This document shows positions 21,886 to 33,440 of a DNA stretch of 64,000 nt, in pieces. The DNA lies in the NCBI GenBank assembly GCA_021464415.1, contig CM038467.1:52557309-52621308 (forward strand), read 5' to 3'. Origin of the DNA: Lonicera japonica (taxonomy: Eukaryota; Streptophyta; Magnoliopsida; Dipsacales; Caprifoliaceae). Made by a program: the position numbers and the translations under genes. The notes beneath the pieces are model-generated. The model was not told the DNA's origin. It saw only the letters and a list, made by a program, of their open reading frames with translations, and made no database searches. Every line of letters begins with the position of its first letter. Positions within the stretch are counted from its first letter, which is position 1.

Positions 21886-23535
21886 TGATAAACGCATAAT
21901 ATTGTCATGCATAAGCTCTTTCCCAGAGTCGCATGACGCGTTTGTTGCTTTAATTCTGCCTAATTATCCGCTTATCTTGAGATTAGTGTCTTAGCGAGTT
22001 TGGTATCTAACATGGCCCAAGTTGGTGTGTATTTTGTAGTATTCCATGTGTTTGTAGGATTGGAGTACAATGGCATTGCATGAAGTGATCAAGAGTAAGC
22101 TCGGAGGCTTGCAAAGTGCTGAGTGAACAAGTTCCAGACCCATGATCGATCATGGGCAAAGCCATGATCGATCATGGTTGCAAGATTTTCTGGCAGAACA
22201 CTTCCATGATCGATCATGGGCATAACCATGATCGATCATGGCCCTTGCAACTTGGCCATTTCACACCCAAAATGGGCTATTTTAGTGGTTCAAGCTATTT
22301 TAGATATTTAGTTAGATATTTTGCAACCTTTTAATATATATTATTTTTCTCTTAGCTTCTTGAAAAAAAAAAAGGAGATCTAAGTTTTTGTACAAGTTCT
22401 AGAGAGAAGTGGGAGCTAAAACCTTGTAATTTCTTCTTCTTCTTGTAAGTTTACTTTGATTTTAAGAAATGAATGCTTCTTCTATAATTCTTGTTTCGAG
22501 TATTATGGAGTAGTCTTTTACTAAGGTTACGGAGGTGAACCGCGATATAATATTCGGTGATTTATGGCTCAATCCATGTTTAAAGTTTGAGAAATAGTTG
22601 TAAATCCTTTTCTTCTTCATTTCCTCCATTGTTGCAAGCTTTCTAGGTATATTCATAATATTAAGACTTTATATGCCTTGTATATTTAGTGCTTGGTTGT
22701 TAATGAACATACAACATATTTATATGGTTCTAAAAAGCTTGTAGTCCCTTTCCCCCATCCATGGAGTTTTTCCCTCTTCATAGAAATTATGAATAGTTCT
22801 TAAAACTCCATAGATGGATTTTAAATTTGTTTAGCTTATCTTTGATTCATTTATTGATATATTGAGTGCTTCTTACACTTTATGTGATACTTAGACTCTT
22901 TATTTTCTACCATATGTGATAAATGATGAGTTGACTAATTTATCCCATAAACTTTATTCCGTTGCATTGTTAGGATTCACTTTATAATTTTCATTCTTTA
23001 AATCATGAGATTACCACACTTGCTTGATGTTAAATCTTTTTATGATGAGTTCGTCATATCTATCTCGGATTAGCTTCATCGGGAATGGGTTGCCTTGCTT
23101 CACACCCGTAGCTAAGAGGTAGGAATGATAACCTCGTCTTTGGTGGTATGTCGTTTGTATCTCTCTTGATATAGCTTCAATTCGGGAATGAGTCGCCTAG
23201 CGTCGCACCCTCTGCTATTGAGAGATACACCAACATTCCCCATTTCTCGAGAATCCTTGTGTTCTAATCTTAGTATGAGCTAATGATCACCGTTTCTTAA
23301 ATCGTAACTAATCTCACCTACCTTAGTGCTTTCTTATTTATTTTCGCATCTGTTTTACATTTACGTTGTTCTACAACAAACCAACTCACAGAAACCAGAA
23401 AATCACTTAATCCGTAATCCATTCCATTCCTCTTCACTTATCCCTGTGGTTCGACACTCGGACTTCCGAGACTATATTACAACTTGACGTGCCTGCACTT
23501 GGGCTCTATCGCAACGCGTAACTTAAGCGGCGTCA
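21886..23535 (+). repeat. Athila 3' LTR
   Basis: This 1650-bp copy of the 5' LTR carries palindromes at 22140-22155, 22162-22177, 22204-22219 and 22226-22241. The differences I see from the 5' LTR are T/G at about 22002, an extra A in the poly-A run near 22363-22373, A/G at about 23098, and one missing C near 23314. Confidence 0.95.
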
Positions 23536-23540
23536 ATGCT

Positions 23541-23979
23541 AGGCCTCAAGGGTAGGTATTCGATAGGATCTCTCACAGAGAGTCGGTAGAAGAGGTCGAG
23601 AAGAGATTGATGTCAAAAATGGAGGTTCAGATGGCAAAAATGATGAAGACTATGGGCCATTCGGGAGGGAGCACAATAGCAGCTCTTGTAAGGGACTTCA
23701 AGTCTCCTTTCGCTGATCACATTCAGAGCTGTCAGGTCCTGAAAAAGTTTAAGCTCCCATCGCTGCAATCTTATGATGGAATCACTGACCATGTGGATCA
23801 CTAACAACAATATGAAAATATGATAGGACTTCAAAATGTCCCGAATATTTTAATATGCAGAGCTTTTGTTACCATTCTTAAAGGGCTAGCTCGAATGTGG
23901 TGCAATAGCCTGCTCCCGGGGTCAATTGAGAGCTCACAAGAGCTCGGCACTAAGTTCATTTCACACTTCCTAGGAACCC
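23541..23979 (+). pseudogene. Tat-1 gag, capsid-domain remnant
   Basis: After the Athila target duplication, Tat gag resumes with ISHRESVEEVEKRLMSKME, then SPFADHIQSCQVLKKFKLPS, then YDGITDHVDH, a TAA, and onwards with the pattern ICRAFVTILKGLARMWCNSL. These are typical of the Tat gag capsid region. A stop codon after DHVDH and earlier breaks make it non-functional. It is cut at 23979 by a solo LTR and resumes at 26747. Confidence 0.75.
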
Positions 23980-26741
23980 TGTAACACCCCTGCCTTAATA
24001 TACAAGATAGCACCCGTAATTAAGACCTGGAGTGCTACTAACCCATCTTAGATTGACTAAAATGGGCATATATGTAAATGCACAAAGAAGTTCAAACGGT
24101 AAATATCACACATGTTAATCAGCCAGTTAGAAGAAGATAGTACTGTACAAAATCATGCATACATGTACCCAATATACAAAACCAAACTAAGCATGCACAA
24201 GTCAGTAAATAACACTTCGGGCTAGCCGTAGCTTCCCAAGGTAACATATTCATAACAAAACGATGAATTCGTATCAGAGCTCTCTATTTCGATCCCGATC
24301 CCGCCGTCTCATTAACATTACACGTCCCCTGTGTACCTGTAATAGTTAGAAAACGGGGTGAGCTCACAGCTCATTAGGGGTGAAAGGCATATATTCAAAA
24401 AAACAGGTTTATAAACATATCTTTCAAGCCACGTGTAATTCTTTAACATCAACAAAAACCATGTTCATCAATTAACTATGCATGCACGTGCTAATGCAAT
24501 TTACCTCCCGTGTCAACCGATTACCATACCATAAAGAGCCTGAGCTTTAAGTATATTCCCATGCCACCGAGATGTTGAATCATCAAGCTGATACCCTAGG
24601 ATCAATTGTCCCGATCCTATATGAATATAGATAGCAACAGTCCTAGGATCAATAATCTCGATCCCATACAAACATTGATAACAACCAAACTATAGTGCCT
24701 TGCCAATTTGCCTAGGTTCCCGGGCTCCACACCGGTGGCTTATAGGCGGCCAAACATTGCTCCCCCAGGGGTTTAGGGCTTTTCAACCCAAGGGCACCGG
24801 GCCCTGCCTATTTTTCCCATCCCGACAAGCACTATGAAAACAGATATTCACATCACCCTTGGTCATCCACGACCAAGTAAAATCATTTCCAAGAGAATAA
24901 TCAACCAATCATATCCGATAAGACAATATCACGATATAATTGAAGCTTCCATGAATTGACATGAGAAATAAGCCTCCATGTAGCCTCCAAACAGAGATAT
25001 ATTTATAATGAAAGTCTCAGCATCATAATAAGAGATATACGCCCATTCGATAGGCCATAAGGGAGTCCGAGTTTGCCCAGGAATCTTCAAGATTGCGGTT
25101 GACACAAAGATGATGCACAACATGCATACATGCTCTTTATGATAACTAAAAACAACACATGCCACTTAAACTTCATTCATCATGTATCCATGCTCCTCAT
25201 CGCATACATAACCCATTTACAAATCCACTTGGATACAACCAAGCATGTATATCCAAGGAACATGGCTTACAAGTCTATCTCACATAGATATTAAGTTCAA
25301 GCGGCATATCTTGTTCCACTTCATGCATCAAAAATAAGGTAGATACTACATATGCCATATAAACTCTGTCAAAATCACGTCCTTTAGTGTATACAAAACC
25401 CTTTTCTTGGCAAATCAACACATACATACCCAAAGGACGTCCATATGAATCAATAACATGTAATTATAGAGCTTAGATGGCATATCTTGCATAAATACGT
25501 GAATTCATACTCCAATTAACCATATATCATTGATATCGATCAATAGGCAAAATCATCATATTCGACATACATGTATAAATCATCCATTTATAGCCAAATG
25601 AAATTATATTATCAAGTGTACATAGCATCTATTCTCTCAAACTTCACTTTTAGATCTTTATTAATCACACAACATCATGTTATAAGCAATACCTTAGATA
25701 ACTAAGACAAATGAAATGAAACTATGATGATATTTATAAAATAAGGCCAAAATTTCAAGTTTAAAAGCATATAAACCCCTACCTCAAGTTGTAGACCAAA
25801 AGAGAGAAGAAAGGATGATAATCGAAGCTTTGCTTGGTGAAACCCCGAATATATCGCGTCACCGCGTTTCTAGAATGGCAAAACCCCCAAATAACGAAGC
25901 TTAGACTCTAACCCGTGTAGTCCTAACTCAGGCTCGAGCTCCCATGGCGGATAATAAGGAAGAAGATGATGAATAGTGCTTTAGAAGAAGGTTTGATTGA
26001 TTTGGAGCTTTAATCTTGGATTGAGGATGAAAGATGTGTAAAAAGCTCTCAAAGAACCCTTAAAAACGAGCTCTCACCTCTCTCTAACTTCCCCTGAGGT
26101 TGTGTCTCAAAAATATGGAAGAAGGTGGCTTAAAATGACGTAAAAGTGGTGAAAACCGACTTACTGTTGGACCATGATCGATCATGGTTTCCTCCATGAT
26201 CGATCATGGAGTCCTCTGCCGACCCATGCCTTTTGAATATGGAGCACTGTTCGTATTTTGGCCATAACTTTTCGCTCGGAATTCCGATTGAGGTGATCTT
26301 TATATCCACGGAAAGGTATTTAAAATCTCTAGAACTTTCTAGGAGAAAGTTTTCCCAAATTCTAAATATATGGTTCCCAGAAATTCGCCGAAGACAGCGC
26401 TCTGCCAAAGCGCTACCGAATGACCAGAATTTTGCAATGGGCCTACTTTGCGCCCTATTTTGACCCACGAGGAGTGTGAATTAGCTTTAGGTCAAAACAC
26501 AAAAGTTATAGAATGGTATAAACACTAGACACCAACGTAAACGGAACCTCATTCCGATAAATAAAGAAGAAATTACGATAGCTCAAAGATAGCTAGAAAT
26601 AACAAATCGGGAAAGGCTAAAACTTCTTATTTACCAACCAAAATCCATTCGAACCACCCGAATCACCTAACGATCACTCACATGAGTATAAATAAACTAA
26701 TATAATTCAAGTTGAAACAAATTAAAATACAGGGTATTACA
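23980..26741 (-). mobile_element. Solo LTR, 2762 bp (TSD AACCC), minus orientation
   Basis: It begins TGTAACACCCC, ends GGGTATTACA, and is flanked by AACCC (23975-23979 and 26742-26746). Comparison with the + strand solo LTR at 47602 places its transcribed orientation on the minus strand. The shared pieces are a pair of GATCGATC palindromes, then a GTTAGAGAGAG block, then a TGAGC-rich block near the LTR end. No coding sequence or internal region is present. It interrupts the gag of Tat-1. Confidence 0.85.
26172..26209 (-). promoter_or_regulatory. Pair of CCATGATCGATCATGG palindromes in the solo LTR
   Basis: Perfect 16-bp palindromes at 26172-26187 and 26194-26209 have starts 22 bp apart. Word and spacing are the same as in the unrelated Athila element. 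They lie about 530 bp from the presumed 5' end of this minus-oriented LTR, just before the block that aligns with the promoter-proximal part of the solo LTR at 47602. Confidence 0.8.
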
Positions 26742-26746
26742 AACCC

Positions 26747-27366
26747 GGAAGCAGTCCAAGTTGTCCATTCACCTCTTTACTGTGAAGTAGAGGTCCACCG
26801 AGAGCTTGAAAGAATACGCTTGTTGGTTCAACCAAGAGAGTTTGATGATCACTAACCTCAATGAAGGAGTAGCAGTGGTAGCCTTTATGGAGGAGGTGAG
26901 CTCCCTTTACTGCCTCATGACCCTAGTAAGAATGGCCTCTAAGACCATGTCCGAGGTCCTGAATGAGGTCAACAAGCAAATCGTTATAAAAGAAACTCTA
27001 TAGGGACGAGACCTATTGGGGCTATTAGCCTTCTTACCCTCCTCCAAGCGCTAAAGGGGGCACAACCCACCCCGAGGTCAAGACAGAGCGGACAAGAAGG
27101 GCAGAAAAGAATCAAGCAAGCCCGAACCAAGCGGAGGCAGAGCACCTCAATAGTTTACTCCTCTGACGACCCCTCTGGGTGAAGTTTATGCCCAGTTAGA
27201 TCCAGGACAAATCCCAAAAGCTCGGAAGATGAAGACATCTAAGAAAAAGAGAGATACAACTAAATATTGCCGATGCCATAAAGACCATGGCCATGAAACA
27301 GATGATTGCTAGAAGTTAAAGAAAGAGATTGAGAAGCTCATCCAGATAGGATAGCTCAGACAATAT
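26747..27366 (+). pseudogene. Tat-1 gag, C-terminal part with decayed zinc knuckle
   Basis: The reading resumes with the pattern SLKEYACWFNQESL, then VAFMEEV, then MASKTMSEVLNEVNKQI, typical of the end of the Tat capsid. At about 27265-27310 comes YCRCHKDHGHETDDC, a degenerate zinc knuckle followed by a TAG where the family usually has a coding residue. Several further stops are present. Confidence 0.7.
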
Positions 27367-28090
27367 GTGGATAAGAAGAAGGAGGTCCCCCTAAAAGCCA
27401 AAGGAGAGGTACCAGAAAATGAGATATTCATGATTGAGGGGGGATCCTCATACTCCAAAAACAACAACATGTCTAGAAAGGCCTACATCAAGCAGGCCAA
27501 ATTCTCGAGCTCAGAGGCAGAGTACCTCAACTTCAGGCCTATTAAAATGGTGACGTATGATGTCAAAAAGCTCGTATTTACTAATGAAGACATGAACGGG
27601 GTAAAGTTCTCACACGACGACCCTTTGGTAGTGACGACGATGGTGGGAAATCACAATGTCCATGGAATCCTTATAGACACAGGGACTACCTCCAACTTCA
27701 TGTACTACAGCGCTTTTAAGGCCGTGGGCCTCACGGCAGAACACCTGACCCCTTCGACGGTCATCCTGGTTGGTTTTTAAGGAAGAAGACTAAGTCTTTG
27801 GGGACCATCAAGCTCACTGTAATTTTGGGTACAACTCCGAAGCAAATCACCACTATCGCCAAGTTCTTGGTACTAGATAGAGCTCCCCATTATAACACTA
27901 TCCTTGGCAGGGGTACGTTTAATGAGATCAGGGATACCATTTTAACTTATCGCCTGACTATGAGATTCCCTACCCCCCACGAAGTCGGGGAGGTCAGAGA
28001 AAACCAGGTGGAAGCGTAATACTGCCAGTTTGGGACTCTAAAAGAGGTCAAAATTGTAGACATTACAGTCGTTGAGCTCAAAGTCATGAC
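27367..28090 (+). pseudogene. Tat-1 protease region
   Basis: FSHDDPLVVTTMVGNHNVHG is followed by ILIDTGTTSNFMYYSAF. This is the retropepsin active-site region (DTG) of Tat elements, at about 27660-27720. The frame breaks at TAA 27778-27780 and resumes in another frame (IKLTVILGTTPKQI, then FLVLDRAPHYNTILGRGTFN) to 28017. It is interrupted at 28091 by a MITE. The enzyme would cut the polyprotein, but this copy is broken. Confidence 0.8.
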
Positions 28091-28651
28091 TAGGGGTGTG
28101 CAAAATAACCGAAAAACCAAAAAACCGGCCCGAACCGACCCGAACCGGACCGAAACCGACGGTTTTGTTAACTTGCGGTTCATTTTCGGTTTGTTGCTTA
28201 AAGAACCGACTGCCATCGGTTCGGTTGGCGGTTCTCGGTCAAGAATACCGTCCCAAAACCGAACCGAACCGAGATATATAAATTACATGAAAAGACCCTA
28301 GGTTTTTATTTACATACCACCCCTTTTTTTATGTCCTCCTATTTTTTTTCTTGAGTTAAATGGGTTTTGAAATTAAAAATCTTCATCTCTATTACATATT
28401 ATGTTGTGATTTATGAAAGTAAGATTTCCATAACAAGTTAAATGGGTTTTGAAAATAAAATTCTTCATAAAAAATCCTCTTACGCTAAAACCGAAACCGA
28501 ACCGAAACCGACACAACCGACCTTGCCCGAAACCGACCGGTTTCTTCCTTTTTCGGTTCTGCTTCGGTTGCTAATTTTGAAAAACCGACTTGGTCGGTTC
28601 GGTTGCCGGTTAATCAGCACGGTTCGGTTAACCGAACCGTGCACACCCCTA
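28091..28651. mobile_element. hAT-type MITE, 561 bp, perfect 8-bp TSD GTCATGAC
   Basis: The ends are TAGGGGTGTGCA and its reverse complement TGCACACCCCTA. The flanks are GTCATGAC on both sides (28083-28090, 28652-28659). Many subterminal ACCGAACCG / CGGTTCGGT words occur in both halves, as in plant hAT MITEs. Open frames across it, such as 28442-28801, are chance products of the insertion. Confidence 0.92.
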
Positions 28652-29962
28652 GTCATGACCATGGAAGAATTAATGAATATAGAAGGACCCGGTGACTCAG
28701 AGAAATGGGAGATCGACATTTTAGATCCCAGAGATGAAAAGAAAAAACTCCGTGGTGAATCAATAGAAGACTTAGAAGATCTAATTCTGGACCTTTCATA
28801 GCCTGACAAAATCCTGAAAATCAGTGATCAACTTGGCCCAAAAATTAAAGAAGAGCTATATCAATACTTATGAGCAAACGCCGATGTCTTTGCATGGTCG
28901 CACGATGACATGAAATGGATAAATCTAGAGGTCATGGTGTACAGGCTAAACGTCGACTCGACTTTTGAGCCTATAAGGCAGAAGAAGGGGAATTTTGCTA
29001 CGAAGAGAAACTTAGCCTCTAAAGAAGAGGTTCAGAAGCTCCTTCGAGCTGGTTTCATAAGAGAGGTCCATTACCCCAAGTGGCTCTCCAACGTGGTTCT
29101 GGTGAAAAAGCACAGTCGAAAGTGAAGAATGTATGTCGACTTCAAATACCTCAACAAGGCTTGCCCGAAGGACAGTTTTCCACTCCCCAAAATTGATCAA
29201 CTCGTGAATGCGACCACGGGCCACAAAATGCTGAGCTTCATAGACTCCTATTCTGGCTATAATTAGGTCAGGATTGCTCTACAAGATGAAGATGAAGAGA
29301 AGGCCTCACTCATCACCAATAAGGGCACATACTGTTACAGGGCTATGCCTTTTGTTCTAAGGAATGCTGGAGCTACCTACTAGAGAGTTATGAACGCTCT
29401 ATTCAGGGACCAGATAAGTAGGAACATGGAGATTTTTGTTGACGACATGTTGGTTAAGAGTCTCAGAGCCCCTAATCACGTGGCTGACCTCAACGAGGCC
29501 TTTACCATACTCAGATATAATAACATATCCCTCAATCCAGCCAATTGCGCTTTCCGGGTCAAAGGGGAAAAGTTCTTGGGCTTTCTGGTAACACAGAGAG
29601 GTATCGAGGCTAATCCCTAGAAGATACAAGCCCTTATCGATATGAGATTTCCATCCAAGCCAAAAGAGGTCCAGAATTTGGCAGGAAGGGTGGCGGCTTT
29701 GAACAAGTTCATTTTCAGAGCAACCGACAAGTGCCACCCCTTCTTCAAAACCCTCAAGAAGGCGTTCAAATGGACGGAAGAGTATGAACTGGCCTTTCAG
29801 CAACTCAAGCAGTATTTTGGAGCTCCACCCATTCTCAGTTCACCAAAGAAAGAGGAGATTTTGAATTTATATCTGGCAGTATCACAACGTCAACTCAGCA
29901 CTAATGAAAAATGAGAAGGGGGCATAGCTTCCTGTCTATTACACGAGTAGAGCTTTGCATGC
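28652..29962 (+). pseudogene. Tat-1 reverse transcriptase and start of RNase H
   Basis: The Tat RT is readable from DVFAWSHDDM (about 28882) through LNKACPKDSFPLPKIDQLV, CYRAMPFVLRNAGATY and the active site FVDDML (about 29434) to the RNase H start. Stops interrupt it at about 29123 (after KHSRK), 29262 (after GYN), 29381 (after GATY) and 29618. Most stand where the family has Gln or Trp codons, consistent with C-to-T decay of methylated cytosines. The frame ends in YYTSRALHA, where the minus-strand element at 29963 is inserted; it resumes at 39731. Confidence 0.85.
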
Positions 29963-32008
29963 TGTGAGAACCCGCTTTCTCGACGCCCGGGGGTCCCCGT
30001 GGGCGGTGATTCCGTTTGTTGATTTGGAAATCAGGTTTTGAAAAGAATAAGAGTCGCCAGTTTGTTTTACTAAACAAACAAAAAAGGTTTGTGTAAAAGA
30101 GACGTATTTATGGACTAAATATCCTCTTATACACAATATATGCGAAACCAGTTGATTCGAAGGTTCGGGGATTAAGTTACGAATTGGGAAGGTGTTAGGC
30201 ACCCAATTCGCCCTTTCGGTCTCTTGAGTAGGATATGCGTGTGTTATAATTCAGTTCTTGCATGCTATTGCTATTACTTTACAGCTTTTCGTGCTTGCCT
30301 TAAAAATCGGGATTTTGGGGTTGGGATGAAAACGATGTGTTTCCTAATTCACCCATGATTTTGAAAATAAGTGTGTGTGTGTGATTTAAAAAAGAGAGTT
30401 TGATAATAATAGATGCAATGAAACAAGTGATTTTGTAAAGCATTGGGCTTTTCGGAAACTGATTCAATGTGGAATCTTATATTCGATATTATATGAGGCG
30501 AGTTGACCGATCGTATACCAAAGTCTATTGATTAAACCGGTATAGATGGCAATAGTGCTCTCATGATCGAGTATTTATCACATACACACCGCAATCTATG
30601 AGTTAGATTGGATATATAGCGATTATCGATTCCTTCGTATAACAATACCGCTAATCCGAACTTTTGGAAAAGTAAGAAAGTAATAATACTATTTTGAAAT
30701 TGGATTAGGGTTTATTATACGCCTTTAATTTTGAAAAATAATTTGAAAAAGGGTTTTGAAAAGCTATTAAGTAATAAAAATTATGCAAACAAGAGTATGA
30801 ATTATAAAATTGACGAATAAATAAAAGGAGAGAGAGAAAATTATACCTGAGCCTTCTTGGAAGGAGAGAATAAGGATCTCTTGGTGTGTACCACGAAATT
30901 CCCTTGATTGTTGATGAAAATAATGAATGGAGGGGGGGTCTATTTATAGTTGAAGAAAATACTTGGAGAGCAAGAAAATAGATTGCCATTAGGACTCTTG
31001 GAAATTATCGCGAGGACTTCCCACCGTTGGATCATCCCGATTTTTGGATATGTGTTGTAAATAGGAATATTCTAGATCGTGTAAAAATTTCAGGTCAATC
31101 GGATTTCGGGAAGGTTCCCTTTCGTTCTGCTTGGTACGAAGAGTTTGTGTCCGCGTAGGAAAGGTACTTGTTGTAGACAAGGTCCCTTGTTTGCACGACA
31201 AGTCAGGTTCTAACCGTTGGATCATGCTGAAATTTGGATATGTATTGCCAATATAAGTCTTCTAGACTCTGTAAAAATTTGAAGACGATCGGAGTTCGGG
31301 AAGGACTCGGTCTCCTTGGCTTGGTACAAAGAGTTTGTTTCCGCGTAGGAAATGTACTACAACTATCTCGACAATTAAACTTCCAACCGTTGGATAATTC
31401 TAAATTTTCGACATGTTTTCCCTCCAAATGTTTTCTAGCTCGTGTCCAAATTTTAAGTCGATCAGAATTCGGGAAGGCCACTATTTATTTTAATTTGCTA
31501 CGAAGGACATTTCGACTAGAATTGCACGGTAGACAAATTGATTCTTGAGGATCCCATGTCCAACAAAGCTGAATTTTTAATATGCTCTTCCCCACAATAA
31601 GGCCTATCCACTTACAAAACTTCAAACCATTTTAACTTCGATAACACCTCCATTTGACCACCCGAAATAAACTCGCGATTTTCTGAATTTTCGGAGATCC
31701 GACCGTCGGATTTAGCTGATTTTCGAGTATGTTACTCCTTTTGATAATTTCCAACAACTCTCAAAGTTTGAGGATGATCCAAAGTATGTGACTCTCCTTT
31801 CACAAATTTCCCGGAGTTTTGACGGTTTTTTAGTTCCGGCAATTTTCGATAATTCTATAACTTCTCATCCGGGGTCCTTTCGGCTTTCTTCTTTGACCTG
31901 TACACATGAACAAACTACATGTGCATCTAGGAATGCTTGTGCGTGCATGCATGTTTATTTCTTTGAAAATTAGGATTCTTGCGGGGGTCGCAAAATGAGG
32001 TGTTCACA
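29963..32008 (-). repeat. 3' LTR of the non-autonomous Tat-type element
   Basis: It begins TGTGAGAACCC on the + strand and ends GAGGTGTTCACA. A minus-strand TATAAATA lies at 30941-30948. The U5 conserved boxes are at 30050-30225 (AGAGTCGCCA, GAAGGTGTTAGGCACCC). The U3 contains three diverged tandem copies of a roughly 180-bp unit, each with CCGTTGGAT (starts about 31024, 31214, 31387), a GGGAAGG word and CGCGTAGGAAA. Confidence 0.92.
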
Positions 32009-32221
32009 GACCCTCTCGGCCTGGGTTCTTTGTGAAGCAAAGAAACCAGGACGATAATGAGAACGCATCATTTTGTGGCACTCGCATGAATCACATATGA
32101 TATTTTGAAAACAATGCAATGCAAATGATGCTGTGCTATGCTGCTTCTCTCTCTCTCCATGGGATGGATGGGCGATGTTTGGAACATATCTTGTGTCTTG
32201 CTGTGATGTGTGAACCATGTA
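32009..32221 (-). other. Polypurine side of the interior, conserved with Tat-2
   Basis: GACCCTCTCGGCC next to the LTR is the complement of a polypurine-like GGCCGAGAGGGTC. The following 150 bp resemble 53676-53830 of Tat-2 (CTCTCGGCCT, AACCAGGACGATA-like and CATCATTTTG words, and an ATGGATGGGCGAT word). The two elements therefore share a 3' end and are related. Confidence 0.7.
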
Positions 32222-33440
32222 GAGGGGTGTGCCCCCTGCTCTAGCAAAGTGTACTAGCCGCGTAGAGGGTGAGCCCCTTCTTTAATAGGATTGTGAATCG
32301 TGTAGAGGGTGAGCCCCTTCTTTAATAGGATTGGGAACCGTGTAGAGGGTGAGCCCCTGCCTTAACGGGATTGGGAACCGTGTAGAGGGTGAGCCCCTGC
32401 CTTAACGGGATTTAAGAACCGTGTAGAGGGTGAGCCCCTGCTTTAACGGGATTTGAGAACCGTGTAGAGGGTGAGCCCTTACTTTAACGGGATTGGGAAC
32501 CGTGTAGAGGGTGGGCCCCTGCTTTAACGGGATTGGGAACCGTGTAGAGGGTGAGCCCCTGCTTTAACGGGATTGGGAACCGTGTAGAGGGTGAGCCCCT
32601 ACTTTAACGGGATTGGGAACCGTGTAGAGGGTGAGCCCCTGCTTTAACGAGATTTGAGAACCGTGCTTGAGAACCATGTAGAGGGTGAGCCCCTGCCTTA
32701 ACGGGATTGGGAACCGTGTAGAGGGTGAGCCCCTGCTTTAACGGGATTGGGAACCTTGTAGAGGGTGAGCCCCTGCTTTAACGGGATTGGGAACCGTGTA
32801 GAGGGTGAGCCCCTGCTTTAACGGGATTTGAGAACCGTGCTTGAGAACCATGTAGAGGGTGAGCCCCTGCCTTAACGGGATTGGGAACCGTGTAGAGGGT
32901 GAGCCCCTGCTTTAACGGGATTGGGAACCGTGTAGAGGGTGAGCCCCTGCTTTAACGGGATTGGGAACCGTGTAGAGGGTGGGCCCCTGCTTTAACGGGA
33001 TTGGGAACCGTGTAGAGGGTGAGCCCCTGCTTTAACGGGATTTGGGAACCGTGTAGAGGGTGAGCCCCTGCCTTAACGGGATTTGAGAACCGTTTAGAGG
33101 GTGAGCCCCTGCCTTAACGGGATTGGGAACCGTGTAGAGGGTGAGCCCCTGCCTTAACGGGATTGGCAACTGGACTGTGTGAACCGTGCTTGTGAACCGT
33201 GTAGAGGGTGAGCCCCTGCTTTAACGGACTTGTGAACCGTGCTTGTGAACCGTGTAGAGGGTGAGCCCCTGCTTTAACGGACTGTGTGAACCATGCTTGT
33301 GAACCGTGTAGAGGGTGAGCCCCTGCCTTAACGGGATTGGGAACCGTGTAGAGGGTGAGCCCCTGCTTTAACGGGATTGGGAACCGTGCTTGTGAACCGT
33401 GTAGAGGGTGAGCCCCTGCTTTAACGGACTTGTGGGATTG
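32222..33440. repeat. Tandem array of a 40-bp unit, roughly 30 copies
   Basis: The unit is GAACCGTGTAGAGGGTGAGC followed by CCCTGCTTTAACGGGATTGG, with small variants. Variants include TTTGAGAACC spacers and, near the right end, longer units with CTTGTGAACC inserts. It lies just inside the 3' end of the minus-strand element, in its 3' untranslated region. The open frame on the minus strand over 33114-33461 is only the translated repeat. Confidence 0.9.

Larger units (their letters stand above)
11565..23535 (+). mobile_element. Full-length Athila-type Ty3/gypsy retrotransposon (11,971 bp, TSD ATGCT)
   Basis: Two 1650-bp LTRs (11565-13214 and 21886-23535) start TGATAAACGC and end GGCGTCA. They are flanked by perfect ATGCT duplications (11560-11564, 23536-23540). 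The internal order is tRNA-Asp primer site, gag, protease, RT, RNase H, integrase, an accessory ORF, and a polypurine tract. By eye I count two substitutions and two 1-bp indels between the LTRs, so the insertion is very recent. The only obvious lesion is one in-frame TAA between gag and pol. The target is the gag of Tat-1. Confidence 0.95.

Noticed and set aside
28442..28801. Open frame of 119 codons
   Set aside because: It starts within the hAT MITE and runs into Tat-1 pol; a chance fusion across the insertion edge.
32222..33440. Regular short repeats that could suggest a CRISPR array
   Set aside because: The 40-bp units are head-to-tail without unique spacers, and the DNA is plant nuclear; this is a tandem repeat in a retrotransposon.
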